A stretch of DNA of 64,000 nucleotides, taken from assembly GCF_030817075.1 (NCBI RefSeq), contig NZ_JAUSYU010000001.1, positions 62,001 through 126,000 of the forward strand. The letters run 5' to 3'. Below, piece by piece: positions 25,780-37,308 of the stretch (positions are counted from its first letter, which is position 1; the number at the start of each line of letters is the position of its first letter). The notes under the pieces are model-generated. The model did no database searches. It saw nothing but the letters and a program-made list of their open reading frames with translations, and was not told where the DNA came from. The DNA is from Arthrobacter sp. V1I9 (GTDB taxonomy: Bacteria; Actinomycetota; Actinomycetes; Actinomycetales; Micrococcaceae). The translations under genes and the position numbers were made by a program.

Positions 25780-27987
25780 ATGAACTCCCATTCCCTCGCC
25801 AAGGAACGCGTCCCGTTCTGGCTGCGCTGGCTGCTCCCCGTGATTCTGGTGCTGACGTGGCTGGCCCTCGCCGGGATCGGCGGTCCCACCTTCGGGCGGT
25901 TGGAGGAGGTCTCTTCCAACGACCAGGCGTCGTTCCTGCCCGCCAGCGCCGAGGCCACTGCAGCGCAGGACTGGCAGGCAAAGTTCCGGGACTCCGATGA
26001 GGTTCCCGGCGTCATCGTCCTGGAAAGCGATGAGACCCTGACTCCTGCGCAGCTCGGCGAGGTGGCAGGCCTGCGGACGGAGCTTGAAGGCCTGGAGCTC
26101 GGCAGCGCAGTTATCGTGCCCATTCCGTCCGACGACGGCAAGGCGGTCCAGTTCATTGCTCCCATTGATTCTTCAGCCGAGGTCAAGGAGGCCGTACAGG
26201 AATTAAGGGACACCGTCGCTGAGGCGGCACCCGAAGGCATGCGCACGTTCGTCACGGGACCTGCCGGGCTCGCGGCTGACCTGACCGCAGCTTTCGCCGG
26301 CATCGACGGCATTCTTTTGGTGGTGGCGCTGGCCGCGGTGTTCGTGATCCTGCTGATTGTCTACCGCTCGCTGCTGCTGCCCATTGTGGTGCTCCTGACC
26401 TCCGTCTTGGCCCTGTGCGCGGCCATCCTGCTGGTCTTCGGCATGGCCAAGGCCGGCTGGATCCAGCTCAACGGCCAAAGCCAGGGCATCCTCTCCATCC
26501 TGGTGATCGGCGCCGCCACGGACTACGCCCTGCTGTATGTGGCGAGGTTCCGGGAAGCCCTTACCCACACCGCCAACCGCACGGCTGCGGCGCTGACCGC
26601 CTGGAAAGCTTCCTTCGAGCCGATCCTGGCCTCCGGGGCAACCGTGATCATTGCGCTGCTGTGCCTGCTCTTCTCCGACCTGAATTCCAACAAGGCCCTG
26701 GGTCCCGTGGCCGCTGCAGGCATCCTCTGCTCACTGTTTGCGGCCCTGACCCTGCTGCCCGCACTGATGGCCATCCTGGGCCGCGCCGCATTCTGGCCCT
26801 TCCGTCCCCAGCTGGTAGCCGCCGGTGAGCGGGACCCCGAGCTTGTCACGGGACTGGAAGGCCAGAGGGGATTGTGGCGTGCCACCGGCTCGCTCATCTC
26901 CCGGCGCCCACGCATTGTCTGGGTTGCCTCGGTTCTGCTTTTGCTCGCCGGCTCCGCGGGTGTCCTGCAGCTAAAGGCCAACGGCGTTCCGCAGACGGAC
27001 GTCATCCTCAGTGCGTCAAACGCAGTGGACGGCCAGGACGCCCTGGCGCGCCATTTCGACGCCGGCAGCGGCAGCCCCGCCGTCGTGGTTGCGGACCAAG
27101 GCAAGGCGCAGGAGGTGCTGGACGCCGTGAAGGCGGCCGACGGCGTGGGCGAGGCTTACCTGCTGGGGGCAGGTTCGGTGCCCGTCACCGGAGCCCCGGG
27201 CGCTCCCCGCGCTCCTGACGTCCGTGAAGGAAAGGTGCTGATCAACGCAACCTTGAATTCCGCTGCGGATTCACTCGAGGCGGAGGAAGCCGTGAAGGCC
27301 CTGCGGGAAGAGGTCAAGGCTATGGATTCCGGTGCTCTGGTGGGCGGCGTGACGGCGACGGCCCTCGATACCAACACCACGGCCCAGCGCGATCTGGGGA
27401 TCATCATTCCGGCTGTGCTGGTGGTCATCCTCTTTATCCTGATGCTGCTGCTCCGTTCCGTCCTCGCCCCGGTGCTGCTGGTGCTGTCGGTGGTGCTCTC
27501 CTATGGGGCGGCCATGGGTGTCTCGGCGTTTGTTTTCAACAACGTCCTGGGCTTTCCCGGGGCGGACGCCACCGTTCCGCTGTTCGGGTTTGTGTTCCTG
27601 GTGGCGCTCGGTGTTGACTACAACATCTTCCTGATGAGCCGGGTCCGCGAGGAGTCCCTGAAGCACGGCACCCGCCCCGGCATCCTTCGCGGGCTTAGCG
27701 TCACGGGCGGTGTGATTACCTCAGCCGGTGTGGTGCTGGCAGCGACGTTCGCGGCACTGGGTGTTATTCCCATCATGTTCCTGGTGCAGCTGGCCTTCAT
27801 TGTCGCCTTCGGGGTGTTGCTGGATACCGTGCTGGTGCGCTCGCTGCTGGTGCCCGCCCTGGCGTACGACATCGGTCCCCGGATCTGGTGGCCAGGCAAA
27901 CTTGGCCGCCCCGAGAAGGATGCAGCCGTCCAGCGCGAAGCCGGCGGGAACCTCGAGACCGATCTGGAAGGGGCCGGCCGCCGGTAG
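25780..27987 (+). CDS. MMPL family transporter
   Basis: This 735-residue RND-like exporter has an N-terminal helix, a periplasmic loop (about residues 40-170) and two sets of helices in the MMPL arrangement. Conserved segments are GQSQGILSILVIGAATDYALLYVARFRE in the first half and PLFGFVFLVALGVDYNIFLMSRVREE in the second, each with the Asp-Tyr pair used for proton relay. Members export lipids or hydrophobic drugs. The neighbouring MarR gene and operator suggest induction by a small toxic molecule. The substrate is unknown. Confidence 0.9.
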   Translation: MNSHSLAKERVPFWLRWLLPVILVLTWLALAGIGGPTFGRLEEVSSNDQASFLPASAEATAAQDWQAKFRDSDEVPGVIVLESDETLTPAQLGEVAGLRTELEGLELGSAVIVPIPSDDGKAVQFIAPIDSSAEVKEAVQELRDTVAEAAPEGMRTFVTGPAGLAADLTAAFAGIDGILLVVALAAVFVILLIVYRSLLLPIVVLLTSVLALCAAILLVFGMAKAGWIQLNGQSQGILSILVIGAATDYALLYVARFREALTHTANRTAAALTAWKASFEPILASGATVIIALLCLLFSDLNSNKALGPVAAAGILCSLFAALTLLPALMAILGRAAFWPFRPQLVAAGERDPELVTGLEGQRGLWRATGSLISRRPRIVWVASVLLLLAGSAGVLQLKANGVPQTDVILSASNAVDGQDALARHFDAGSGSPAVVVADQGKAQEVLDAVKAADGVGEAYLLGAGSVPVTGAPGAPRAPDVREGKVLINATLNSAADSLEAEEAVKALREEVKAMDSGALVGGVTATALDTNTTAQRDLGIIIPAVLVVILFILMLLLRSVLAPVLLVLSVVLSYGAAMGVSAFVFNNVLGFPGADATVPLFGFVFLVALGVDYNIFLMSRVREESLKHGTRPGILRGLSVTGGVITSAGVVLAATFAALGVIPIMFLVQLAFIVAFGVLLDTVLVRSLLVPALAYDIGPRIWWPGKLGRPEKDAAVQREAGGNLETDLEGAGRR

Positions 27988-28092
27988 GGCCGGCATGCAC
28001 GGCGCGCAACGAAGGCCCTGTTGACGGAAACGCCTGCTGGATAGACTGCAAATGCGCCCGCGTGGACGCGGAACTCAAAGGAGAGATGCACC

Positions 28093-28389
28093 ATGACTGA
28101 GAACCAGGAAACCTTCGGCGAGGAGCCCCGTAAGGGAAGCACTGCCCCCGGGCTGGAGGGCGAGGGCGGGCAGTACGTGGACGGCGACTACGGCGATGCC
28201 GGGACTGTAGGAGAGCCTGCCGGGAACCTTGAGGACGGCGAGTACCAGGAGGGGGACTACGGGGATGCCGGCACCGCCGGAACGGCTCACGAGACGGACA
28301 CCATCCGCGAAGGCCTGACCGACGGGCAGGTCAACACCACGGCCGAGGAGCGGGGGCCCCTTCACGGCGACCGGGACACCGGGAGGTAG
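28093..28389 (+). CDS. Acidic repeat protein of unknown function
   Basis: This 98-residue hydrophilic, acidic protein has no recognised domain. It has two near-identical repeats of about 30 residues, each with DGDYGDAGT or EGDYGDAGT preceded by a Gly-rich linker. The composition suggests a disordered protein. AAAGGAGAG precedes the ATG. A possible promoter (TTGACG at 28021, TAGACT at 28042) and a hairpin after the gene suggest its own transcription unit. Confidence 0.65.
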   Translation: MTENQETFGEEPRKGSTAPGLEGEGGQYVDGDYGDAGTVGEPAGNLEDGEYQEGDYGDAGTAGTAHETDTIREGLTDGQVNTTAEERGPLHGDRDTGR

Positions 28390-28409
28390 CACCGCACGCA
28401 AGCAGTCCG

Positions 28410-28447
28410 GCGGCGGCGTTCTCCATCAGCGAAATGGAGAGCCGCCG
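28410..28447 (+). terminator. Hairpin after the acidic repeat protein gene
   Basis: CGGCGGC-GT-TCTCCAT pairs with ATGGAGA-GCCGCCG around a 7- to 8-base loop, with a two-base bulge. It lies 20 bp past the stop codon and about 60 bp before the dnaK promoter. There is no clear U-tract. Confidence 0.5.
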
Positions 28448-28510
28448 TCGTCCGCTGTTAAGGCCGCTATTCCGCGGAAATGCAGGTCGTCCCTCCGCTG
28501 CCCCGACCGA

Positions 28511-28533
28511 AGTTGAGCGTACTTCGCTCAACT
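28511..28533. promoter_or_regulatory. HAIR operator 1 (HspR binding site)
   Basis: AGTTGAG-N9-CTCAACT matches the HspR-associated inverted repeat (CTTGAGT-N7-ACTCAAG in other actinobacteria). It lies just upstream of the dnaK -35 box. Confidence 0.85.
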
Positions 28534-28538
28534 TTGGA

Positions 28539-30512
<1,974 letters not shown>

Positions 30513-30514
30513 CC

Positions 30515-31195
30515 ATGCCGCACCACGGTAACGAGGAAGAGCACCTCCAGGAGCAGCAGGGCAACGGCCGCCAGGAACCGGTCGTCCGGGACAACCGCAA
30601 GGTTGACCCGGTGACCGGGGAGGCCCGGCACCCGGAGGGCGGCGGGTCAGCCCCGGGCGCCGGTTCCGAGGCAGCGGATTCCGACGGCGACGCGCTGGCC
30701 CAGGCCGAGGAGATCCTTAACGGCATCGAGGTGCCGGCCGAGGAATCCGTGGCCCAGGGTGTTTCGGCAGGGTCCACCTCCGCTGAGGCGGCCGAGCTGA
30801 AGAACGACCTCCTCCGCCTGCAGGCAGAGTACGTCAACTACCGCAAGCGCGTTGAGCGCGACCGTGCCGTGGCAGGGGAAATGGCCGTCATCGGCGTCCT
30901 GAACTCCCTGCTCCCGGTACTGGACGACGTCGACGCCGCCCGGCAGCACGGCGACCTCGCTGACGGCCCCTTCGCCGCGATCGCCGCCAAGCTGGAGAAC
31001 GCGCTGAAGACCTACGGCCTGGTACGCATCGATGAGACCGGCGTGGAGTTCGATCCCACGATCCACGAGGCTCTCATCCAGCAGCCCGGCGAGGACATCG
31101 AAGTTGACACAGTCAGCCAGGTGCTCCGCTCCGGCTACAAGTCAGGCGAACGCGTCCTCCGGGCCGCGCAGGTGATTGTGGCCGTTCCGGCTTAG
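30515..31195 (+). CDS. grpE: Nucleotide exchange factor GrpE
   Basis: This 226-residue nucleotide exchange factor works with DnaK. About 90 N-terminal residues are disordered and acidic. A coiled coil follows (LKNDLLRLQAEYVNYRKRVERDR), then the beta domain with VEFDPTIHEALIQQ and SQVLRSGYKSGERVLRAAQV. It starts 2 bp after the dnaK stop. The N-terminal extension is long for the family. Confidence 0.95.
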   Translation: MPHHGNEEEHLQEQQGNGRQEPVVRDNRKVDPVTGEARHPEGGGSAPGAGSEAADSDGDALAQAEEILNGIEVPAEESVAQGVSAGSTSAEAAELKNDLLRLQAEYVNYRKRVERDRAVAGEMAVIGVLNSLLPVLDDVDAARQHGDLADGPFAAIAAKLENALKTYGLVRIDETGVEFDPTIHEALIQQPGEDIEVDTVSQVLRSGYKSGERVLRAAQVIVAVPA

Positions 31196-31215
31196 TCCGC
31201 TCATGGTCGCGCCGA

Positions 31216-31319
31216 ACGGATAAGGGGGCCCCGCCCCTACGCTGGGTGGCCAAGGATCTGCGATCCTTGGCCACCCAGCTCCGGCAGGCCCGATGCCACT
31301 CCCGGGCCCCCTTATCCGT
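31216..31319. repeat. Nested inverted repeats between grpE and dnaJ
   Basis: An outer pair of perfect 16-bp arms (ACGGATAAGGGGGCCC and its complement, 31216-31231 and 31304-31319) encloses an inner pair of perfect 18-bp arms (GCTGGGTGGCCAAGGATC, 31241-31258 and 31262-31279) with a 3-base loop. The RNA would form a very stable stem. Confidence 0.85.
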
Positions 31320-31367
31320 CCGTCGCTTGGCGGTTGTCTCGCCTAAGGTGGGGACAGGCGAAGCGCA

Positions 31368-31427
31368 GCTGGATAGGGGGCCGCGGCGTGGCGGGCACCG
31401 CGGAGCGGGCACGGCCCCCTATCCAGC
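31368..31427. repeat. Inverted repeat related to the preceding one
   Basis: Perfect 16-bp arms (GCTGGATAGGGGGCCG at 31368-31383 and its complement at 31412-31427) share the core GGATA(A)GGGGGCC with the outer arms at 31216. It ends about 50 bp before the dnaJ start. Confidence 0.8.
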
Positions 31428-31478
31428 GGAGCGTCACAAACGCCGAGCACTAAGGTTTGAACGAGAAAGGAAACGCCA

Positions 31479-32450
31479 TTGGCTAGCCAGGATTGGGTGG
31501 ACAAGGACTTTTACGCGATCCTTGGTATCGCCAAGGACGCTTCCGACGCCGACATCAAGAAGGCTTATCGGAAGCTCGCCAGGCAGCACCACCCTGATAC
31601 CAACTCGGGGAACACTGCGTCCGAGAAGAAGTTCAAGGACATCTCCGAGGCTTACTCTGTACTTTCCGATCCCGAAGAGCGCCAGCAGTATGACGCCATC
31701 CGGGCCATGGGCGGCGGGGCCCGCTTTGCCCCCGGCGGCACCGGTGCGGGCAACGGTGGGTTCGAGGACATGTTCGGCGGGCTGTTCACCGGCAACACCG
31801 GGCGCCACTCAGGCGGGTTCAACCCCTCGGCCGGCGGCATCCCGCCCGAGTTCGCTGACCTGTTCGGCGGCGGCTTCGGGCAGACGGGTTTCCAGCGCAC
31901 CCCGCAGAAGGGTGCTGACCGGACCGCCACCACAAGTATTTCCTTCTCGGGTTCCATCCGCGGCACCACCATCGGCCTGCGTGAACCCAGCGGCGAGGTC
32001 ATCGACGTCCGCGTGCCCCCCGGCATCAAGGACGGCCAGAAGGTGCGCGTGCGCGGCAAGGGCCAACCGGGTCTGGCCGGCAACGGCGACCTCGTGGTAT
32101 CCGTGGCGGTCAAGCCACACGACTTTTACACGCGCGACGGCGACAACCTCCGCGTGCACGTCCCCGTCACCTTCCCCGAAGCTGCTTTGGGCGCCGACAT
32201 CGAAGTGCCCACCATCGACGGCGAAAAGGTTCGTGTCCGCGTGCCGGCCGGGACGCCGTCGGGCCGTACACTCCGGGTCAAGGGCAAAGGCGTGAAGACG
32301 TCCAAGGGGACCGGCGACCTGCTGGTGACCATCGACGTCGCGGTTCCCAAGAACCTGAACAAGGAAGCGGAAGCTGCGGTCAAGGCGTTTGCTGAAGCCA
32401 CGGCCGGAGCCGACGTCCGCGAGGGCCTGGCCGCCAAGGCCCGGCTTTAG
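31479..32450 (+). CDS. dnaJ: DnaJ co-chaperone without zinc finger (CbpA-like)
   Basis: This 323-residue J-domain protein has the J domain at residues 9-75 with the HPD motif ([10 protein letters not shown]). A Gly/Phe-rich linker (about 80-145) leads directly to the two C-terminal beta domains ([14 protein letters not shown]). There are no CxxCxGxG zinc-binding repeats, so it is a type II/CbpA-like J protein, although it sits in the dnaK operon. The TTG start is supported by GAAAGGAAA upstream. The gene is followed by hspR. Confidence 0.93.
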   Translation: MASQDWVDKDFYAILGIAKDASDADIKKAYRKLARQHHPDTNSGNTASEKKFKDISEAYSVLSDPEERQQYDAIRAMGGGARFAPGGTGAGNGGFEDMFGGLFTGNTGRHSGGFNPSAGGIPPEFADLFGGGFGQTGFQRTPQKGADRTATTSISFSGSIRGTTIGLREPSGEVIDVRVPPGIKDGQKVRVRGKGQPGLAGNGDLVVSVAVKPHDFYTRDGDNLRVHVPVTFPEAALGADIEVPTIDGEKVRVRVPAGTPSGRTLRVKGKGVKTSKGTGDLLVTIDVAVPKNLNKEAEAAVKAFAEATAGADVREGLAAKARL

Positions 32451-32463
32451 CAGCGGGTGAGCC

Positions 32464-32889
32464 GTGGACATCAACTCAGACCAGCCGATCTTTGTGATCT
32501 CGGTGGCGGCTGAACTGGCGGAGATGCACCCCCAGACCCTTCGGCAGTACGACCGGATGGGTATCGTCTCGCCCAGCCGCGCGCCGGGTAAGTCCCGCCG
32601 CTATTCGCAGCGCGACATCAACATGCTGCGCGAGGTGCAGCGGCTGTCCCAGGAAGGCGTCTCGCTGGAAGGGATCAAGCGGATCCTCGAGCTCGAGAAC
32701 CAGGTGGCCGCTTTGCAGCGCCGGGTTTCGGAGTTGGCTGACGAACTGAGCCGGCGCCCGCAGCCTTTCGATTCACGAATTTTTGCGGCCGGCGCCGCTG
32801 GCGACGTCGTGAGCCTGGCCCGTGGCCAGCGGCCCCGTCCCCGCTCGCAGGCTGTGGTGCTCTGGCGGCCGCGCGCCATCGGGCAATAG
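32464..32889 (+). CDS. hspR: Heat-shock repressor HspR (MerR family)
   Basis: This 141-residue MerR-type repressor has the winged helix [19 protein letters not shown] near residue 20, then [34 protein letters not shown] and a coiled-coil tail ([19 protein letters not shown]). It represses the dnaK operon through the HAIR sites, with DnaK as co-repressor in characterised actinobacteria. The GTG start lies 13 bp after dnaJ. The tail is basic and longer than in the shortest homologues. Confidence 0.94.
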   Translation: MDINSDQPIFVISVAAELAEMHPQTLRQYDRMGIVSPSRAPGKSRRYSQRDINMLREVQRLSQEGVSLEGIKRILELENQVAALQRRVSELADELSRRPQPFDSRIFAAGAAGDVVSLARGQRPRPRSQAVVLWRPRAIGQ

Positions 32890-33028
32890 CGCTCCGGCTG
32901 CGGATTGTGTCCGGCCGGCAGGCCAAAGTTACGCGGAGGAACGTTTCCCGCAGGTTAACTCTCAGCCCCAGCTTTCCAGCGGTTTTTCCAGCTCCTCCAT
33001 AGGTGCACCAATACTGTTGTCGGCCTTG

Positions 33029-33076
33029 GCAACAGTCCTGAAACTGTCCCGAAACCAACCTGGCAGGCACCGAAAC
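33029..33076. promoter_or_regulatory. GlnR-like nitrogen regulator box
   Basis: GCAAC-n6-GAAAC-n6-GAAAC is followed by further weaker repeats, ending with GAAAC at 33072. The 11-bp spacing matches the GlnR pattern of alternating GTnAC and GAAAC half-sites. It lies about 95 bp before urtA, as expected for nitrogen control of urea uptake. The match is by eye. Confidence 0.5.
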
Positions 33077-33169
33077 AATCTGCCCCTACATTCATCCGAA
33101 GAGGTCACTTCCCAGGACCTCGGAGGCGAGCCGCTGCCGGCGCAGCGGCTGAGTGAGAAGCAGGTACAC

Positions 33170-34435
33170 ATGAGGGTTTCGGTTAACAAACGCGCTTTCC
33201 TTCCCCTGGCGGCGGCAGCCATGGCCGCAGTCCTGACCGGCTGCGGCAGCCAGATTGCGGATCCGGCGTCCGGAGGCTCCACGGCCAGCACCGGCACTTC
33301 CTGCGTGGACACGTCCGGCAGCAGCATCAAAGTGGGCTTCATCAACTCCCTGTCGGGCACTATGGCCATCAGTGAGAGCACCGTCTTCGACTCCCTGTCC
33401 CTGGCCGCCGAGGAAATTAATGCTTCCGGCGGCGTCCTGGGCAAGCAGCTTCAGGTGGTCAGTGAGGACGGTGCCAGCGAACCGACCAAGTTTGCCGAGC
33501 GCGCCGGGAAACTGATCCAACAGGACTGCACTGCCGCAGTGTTCGGCGGCTGGACGTCATCAAGCCGCAAGGCCATGCTTCCCGTGTTCGAAGCCAACGA
33601 TGCGCTGCTGTTCTACCCGGTGCAGTACGAAGGCCTGGAGTCTTCCAAGAACGTCTTCTACACCGGCGCCACGACCAACCAGCAGATCATTCCGGCCTTG
33701 GATTACCTGGCCGAGCAGGGTACCAAGTCCCTCTTCCTGGTGGGTAGCGACTACGTCTTCCCGCGGACGGCCAACAAGATCATCCAGGCCTACGCCGCCG
33801 CCAAGGGCATTGAAATTTTGGGAGAAGAGTACACGCCGCTTGGCTCCACGGAATTCTCCACCATCGTCAACAAAGTCCGGGACTCCAAGGCCGATGCGGT
33901 CTTCAACACCCTCAACGGCGACAGCAATGTGGCTTTCTTCCGGCAGTACAAGAGCGTCGGCCTGACGGCGGACAGCATGCCCGTTGTCTCCGTCTCCATC
34001 GCGGAGGAGGAGGTGCCCGGCGTCGGCCTGGACAACGTGGAAGGACAGCTGACCGCCTGGGATTACTACCAGACGCTGGATACCCCGGCCAATAAGAAGT
34101 TCGTCGCAGCCTTCAAGGCCAAGTTCGGCGCGGAGCGGGTAACAAGCGACCCCATGGAGGCTGCCTACACCTCGCTGTACCTCTGGAAGGCGATGGTGGA
34201 GAAGGCCGGGTCATTCGAAGTGGACAAGGTTCAGGCCGCCGCGGACGGCGTGACCTTCGAAGCGCCCGAAGGCCTGGTGACAGTTGACGGGGAAAACAAC
34301 CACATCTCCAAGACTCCCCGGATCGGGAAGATCAATTCCGAGGGCCTGATCGACACGGTCTGGTCCTCGCCCCAGGCAGTTGAACCGGACCCGTTCCTGG
34401 CAACCTATGACTGGGCCAAGGACCTGGGCAAGTAG
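33170..34435 (+). CDS. urtA: Urea ABC transporter substrate-binding lipoprotein
   Basis: This 421-residue exported lipoprotein has a lipobox VLTGC with the lipidated Cys at residue 25. It matches the UrtA binding protein for urea (also AmiC/Fmd-like): [51 protein letters not shown] and [12 protein letters not shown] are characteristic. It is the first gene of urtABCDE, preceded by a GlnR-like box. Short-chain amides are a possible alternative substrate. No urease genes lie in the window. Confidence 0.93.
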   Translation: MRVSVNKRAFLPLAAAAMAAVLTGCGSQIADPASGGSTASTGTSCVDTSGSSIKVGFINSLSGTMAISESTVFDSLSLAAEEINASGGVLGKQLQVVSEDGASEPTKFAERAGKLIQQDCTAAVFGGWTSSSRKAMLPVFEANDALLFYPVQYEGLESSKNVFYTGATTNQQIIPALDYLAEQGTKSLFLVGSDYVFPRTANKIIQAYAAAKGIEILGEEYTPLGSTEFSTIVNKVRDSKADAVFNTLNGDSNVAFFRQYKSVGLTADSMPVVSVSIAEEEVPGVGLDNVEGQLTAWDYYQTLDTPANKKFVAAFKAKFGAERVTSDPMEAAYTSLYLWKAMVEKAGSFEVDKVQAAADGVTFEAPEGLVTVDGENNHISKTPRIGKINSEGLIDTVWSSPQAVEPDPFLATYDWAKDLGK

Positions 34436-34469
34436 CAACTCCGGATACATCGAAGAAAGGCCTGCTGGA

Positions 34470-35354
34470 ATGGAACTCCTGATAGGGCAGATGTTCGCCG
34501 GACTCAGCCTCGGTTCCGTGCTGCTCCTCGCGGCACTGGGATTGTCGCTGACTTTCGGCCAGATGGGGGTCATCAATATGGCCCATGGCGAGTTCATGAT
34601 GGCCGGTGCCTACACGGCCTTCGTGGTCCAGAAGGCCATCTCCGATGCCGGCGTTTCACTGCTGGTTTCCATTCCCGCGGGCTTCCTGGTGGGAGGTGTC
34701 CTGGGGCTGGTGCTCGAGGCGGTGCTGTTGCGCCGCATGTACCACCGGCCCCTGGATACACTTCTGGTGACCTTCGGGGCGGCGCTCATCCTGCAGCAGG
34801 CCGCACGGGACATCTTCGGCGCTCCCAGCGTAGATGTCCGCGCGCCGGCCTGGCTTCAGGGGAACCTCGAGGTGCTGGGTGCGCCGATCCCGCTGACCCG
34901 GCTTATTATCCTGGCGCTCTCGCTGCTGTGCCTGGCGGGCCTGATCCTCCTCCTGAAGGCCACCCCGCTGGGCCGCCGCATCCGGGCCGTTGTGCTGAAC
35001 CGGGACCTCGCAGAAACAAGCGGCGTCTCAACCCGGCGCAGCGACCAGCTGACGTTCTTCATCGGTTCCGGCCTTGCCGGTGTCGCCGGTGTGGCCGTCA
35101 CCCTCATTGGTTCGACCAGCCCGTACCTCGGCACCAACTACATCGTGGATGCCTTCCTGGTGGTAGTGGCGGGTGGCATTGGCCAAATCAAGGGGGCAGT
35201 CATTGCCGCGTTTGCCCTGGGCGTGCTGCAGTCCGTCTTTGAGTACTCGACCACGGCCAGCATCGGCAAGGTCCTTATCCTGATAGTGATCGTGGTGTTC
35301 CTTCAGCTTCGGCCGCAGGGCATCTTCAGCCTCAAGACGAGGAGCCTGGCATGA
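34470..35354 (+). CDS. urtB: Urea ABC transporter permease UrtB
   Basis: This 294-residue inner-membrane permease of the branched-chain amino acid type has about eight hydrophobic segments, including LTFGQMGVINMAHGEFMMAGA and VAGGIGQIKGAVIAAFALGV. The ATG at 34470 follows GAAGAAAGG. It starts 34 bp after urtA and overlaps urtC by 4 bp. It pairs with UrtC to form the channel. Confidence 0.93.
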   Translation: MELLIGQMFAGLSLGSVLLLAALGLSLTFGQMGVINMAHGEFMMAGAYTAFVVQKAISDAGVSLLVSIPAGFLVGGVLGLVLEAVLLRRMYHRPLDTLLVTFGAALILQQAARDIFGAPSVDVRAPAWLQGNLEVLGAPIPLTRLIILALSLLCLAGLILLLKATPLGRRIRAVVLNRDLAETSGVSTRRSDQLTFFIGSGLAGVAGVAVTLIGSTSPYLGTNYIVDAFLVVVAGGIGQIKGAVIAAFALGVLQSVFEYSTTASIGKVLILIVIVVFLQLRPQGIFSLKTRSLA

Positions 35355-36505
35355 GGGGACTGATGCGCGGACGGTTGGGCACTGCGGCGGGATTTGCCCT
35401 CGGTGCGGTCCTGCTCCTTGCTGTTGCGCCGGCGGTTCTTCCAGCGTTCAGCCTGGCGCTGCTGGGAAAGTTCCTCTGCTTCGCCATCGTTGCAGTGGGG
35501 ATTGGCCTGGCGTGGGGGCGCGGCGGCATGCTGACGCTCGGCCAGGGGGTGTTCTTCGGACTAGGCGCCTACATCATGGCAATGCACATGAAGCTTGCTG
35601 ACGCGTCGCTCTTCGGCGGCTCCGGCGTGCCGGACTTTATGTCCCTTTACGGCAGCGGCGAGGTGCCTGGCTGGTGGGAGCCATTCCGGAGCCCCGCTGT
35701 GACGCTGCTGGCGGTGGTGCTGATACCGGGGCTCGTGGCACTTGTCCTGGGACTGGCGGTCTTCAAACGCCGCGTCAAGGGCGCCTACTTCGCCATTCTA
35801 AGCCAAGCGCTGGCAGCTGCGTTTGCTGTGTTCCTGATCGGCCAGCAGGCCACCACTGGAGGCTCCAACGGGCTGAGCGGGTTCCGGTCATTCTTCGGCT
35901 TTGACCTGCAGGACCCGAACAACAAGGTGATGGTGTACATGATTGCGGCAGCAGTCCTCCTGCTGTCCCTGGCACTTGCCCGGCAGTTGATGCACAGCAG
36001 GCTGGGCGAGCTCCTCGTTGCGGTCCGGGACCAGGAGGAGCGCGTCCGCTTCCTGGGCTACGATCCAGCAACCATCAAAACCGTCATCTACGTGGTTGCC
36101 GCTGTCTTGGCAGGCATTGCAGGTGCCCTGTTCGTTCCGCTCGTTGGCATCATCTCGCCGGCAGACGTCGGCGTGATCCCTTCCATCGCCTTCCTCATTG
36201 GCGTTGCAATTGGCGGCCGGGCAACGCTTCTGGGGCCGGTGCTCGGCGCTGTCGGCATCGCCGCCGCCCAGTCCGGCCTGTCCTCCACCTTTCCCTCCTT
36301 CTGGTTGTACTTCCAGGGCCTGTTGTTTGTCCTGGTGATCGGATTCATGCCGGGCGGGCTGGCCTCGTTGCCATCTCTTGTGGGCAGGCGGCGCAAAACC
36401 AGAGCTCCGGCACCGGTGCCTGCCGCGCCGGCACCTCCGGCTGCCCCGGCAACATCGCCTGCAGCCGACGAAAAAGCCACCGTGCCAGAGGAGGCCCGCA
36501 GATGA
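35351..36505 (+). CDS. urtC: Urea ABC transporter permease UrtC
   Basis: This 384-residue permease is the second membrane subunit, with about ten helices and the family motif GRGGMLTLGQGVFFGLGAYIMAMHMK near residue 57. The EAA-type region near 230 contains LVAVRDQEERVRFLGYDP. A disordered Ala/Pro-rich tail follows the last helix, which is longer than usual. The gene overlaps urtB and urtD by 4 bp each. Confidence 0.92.
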   Translation: MRGLMRGRLGTAAGFALGAVLLLAVAPAVLPAFSLALLGKFLCFAIVAVGIGLAWGRGGMLTLGQGVFFGLGAYIMAMHMKLADASLFGGSGVPDFMSLYGSGEVPGWWEPFRSPAVTLLAVVLIPGLVALVLGLAVFKRRVKGAYFAILSQALAAAFAVFLIGQQATTGGSNGLSGFRSFFGFDLQDPNNKVMVYMIAAAVLLLSLALARQLMHSRLGELLVAVRDQEERVRFLGYDPATIKTVIYVVAAVLAGIAGALFVPLVGIISPADVGVIPSIAFLIGVAIGGRATLLGPVLGAVGIAAAQSGLSSTFPSFWLYFQGLLFVLVIGFMPGGLASLPSLVGRRRKTRAPAPVPAAPAPPAAPATSPAADEKATVPEEARR

Positions 36506-37308
36506 CGACACCCACCCTGCTTCCAGATGGGCCGCGGGCCGGAGGGCTGCGCCATGGCCGGCCAAAGTACCTCGAGGTCCGCGATCTATCGGTTTCCTTT
36601 GACGGGTTCCTCGCCGTGGACAACGTCAGTCTCGATGTGATCCAGGGTGACCTGAGGTTCCTGATCGGCCCCAATGGCGCCGGGAAGACCACCGTGATCG
36701 ATGCGATCACCGGCCTTGTACCTGCCACAGGATCGGTAAACCACACCGGCACCGAGATCCTCGGACGCAAAGTCCATCAGACCGCGCGGCTGGGGGTGGG
36801 GCGCACGTTCCAGACTGCCAGCGTGTTCGAGAATCTTTCCGTACTTCAGAACCTTGACATCGCTGCCGGTTCCGGCCGCGGCCCGCTTCGGTTGCTCCGG
36901 CGCCGCAAGAGCGTGGATGCGGCGGTGGAAGAGGCGCTTGAGATCATCGGCCTGGAGGGGGCGGCCGGGAAAAAGGCGGGAATCCTCGCCCACGGACAGA
37001 AGCAATGGTTGGAAATCGGCATGCTGCTGGTGCAGAACTCGGACGTCCTCCTGCTGGACGAACCAATTGCCGGGATGAGCCAGGACGAGCGCCTGGAAAC
37101 CGGAGAGCTGCTGCGCCGGATAGCTGCCAGCCGCATCACGTTGGTGATTGAACACGACATGGACTTCGTGCGGGAGTTCGCAACTTCCGTCACGGTCCTT
37201 GCCGCGGGCAAGGTCCTCAGTGAGGGCAGCGTGGCGCAGGTGCAGGCAGACCAAAAGGTGCAGGACGTCTACCTGGGGTCCTCGGGAGTGGAGGCCACCG
37301 ATGCTTGA
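36502..37308 (+). CDS. urtD: Urea ABC transporter ATPase UrtD
   Basis: This 268-residue ABC ATPase has Walker A GPNGAGKTT near residue 56 and Walker B LLLDEPIAGMS near 183, followed by a DE-rich loop. The signature is AHGQKQWLEIGM rather than the usual LSGGQ, as is common in branched-chain/urea transporters. The N-terminus has a short extension before LEVRDLSVSF. It overlaps urtE by 8 bp. Confidence 0.93.
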   Translation: MTTPTLLPDGPRAGGLRHGRPKYLEVRDLSVSFDGFLAVDNVSLDVIQGDLRFLIGPNGAGKTTVIDAITGLVPATGSVNHTGTEILGRKVHQTARLGVGRTFQTASVFENLSVLQNLDIAAGSGRGPLRLLRRRKSVDAAVEEALEIIGLEGAAGKKAGILAHGQKQWLEIGMLLVQNSDVLLLDEPIAGMSQDERLETGELLRRIAASRITLVIEHDMDFVREFATSVTVLAAGKVLSEGSVAQVQADQKVQDVYLGSSGVEATDA

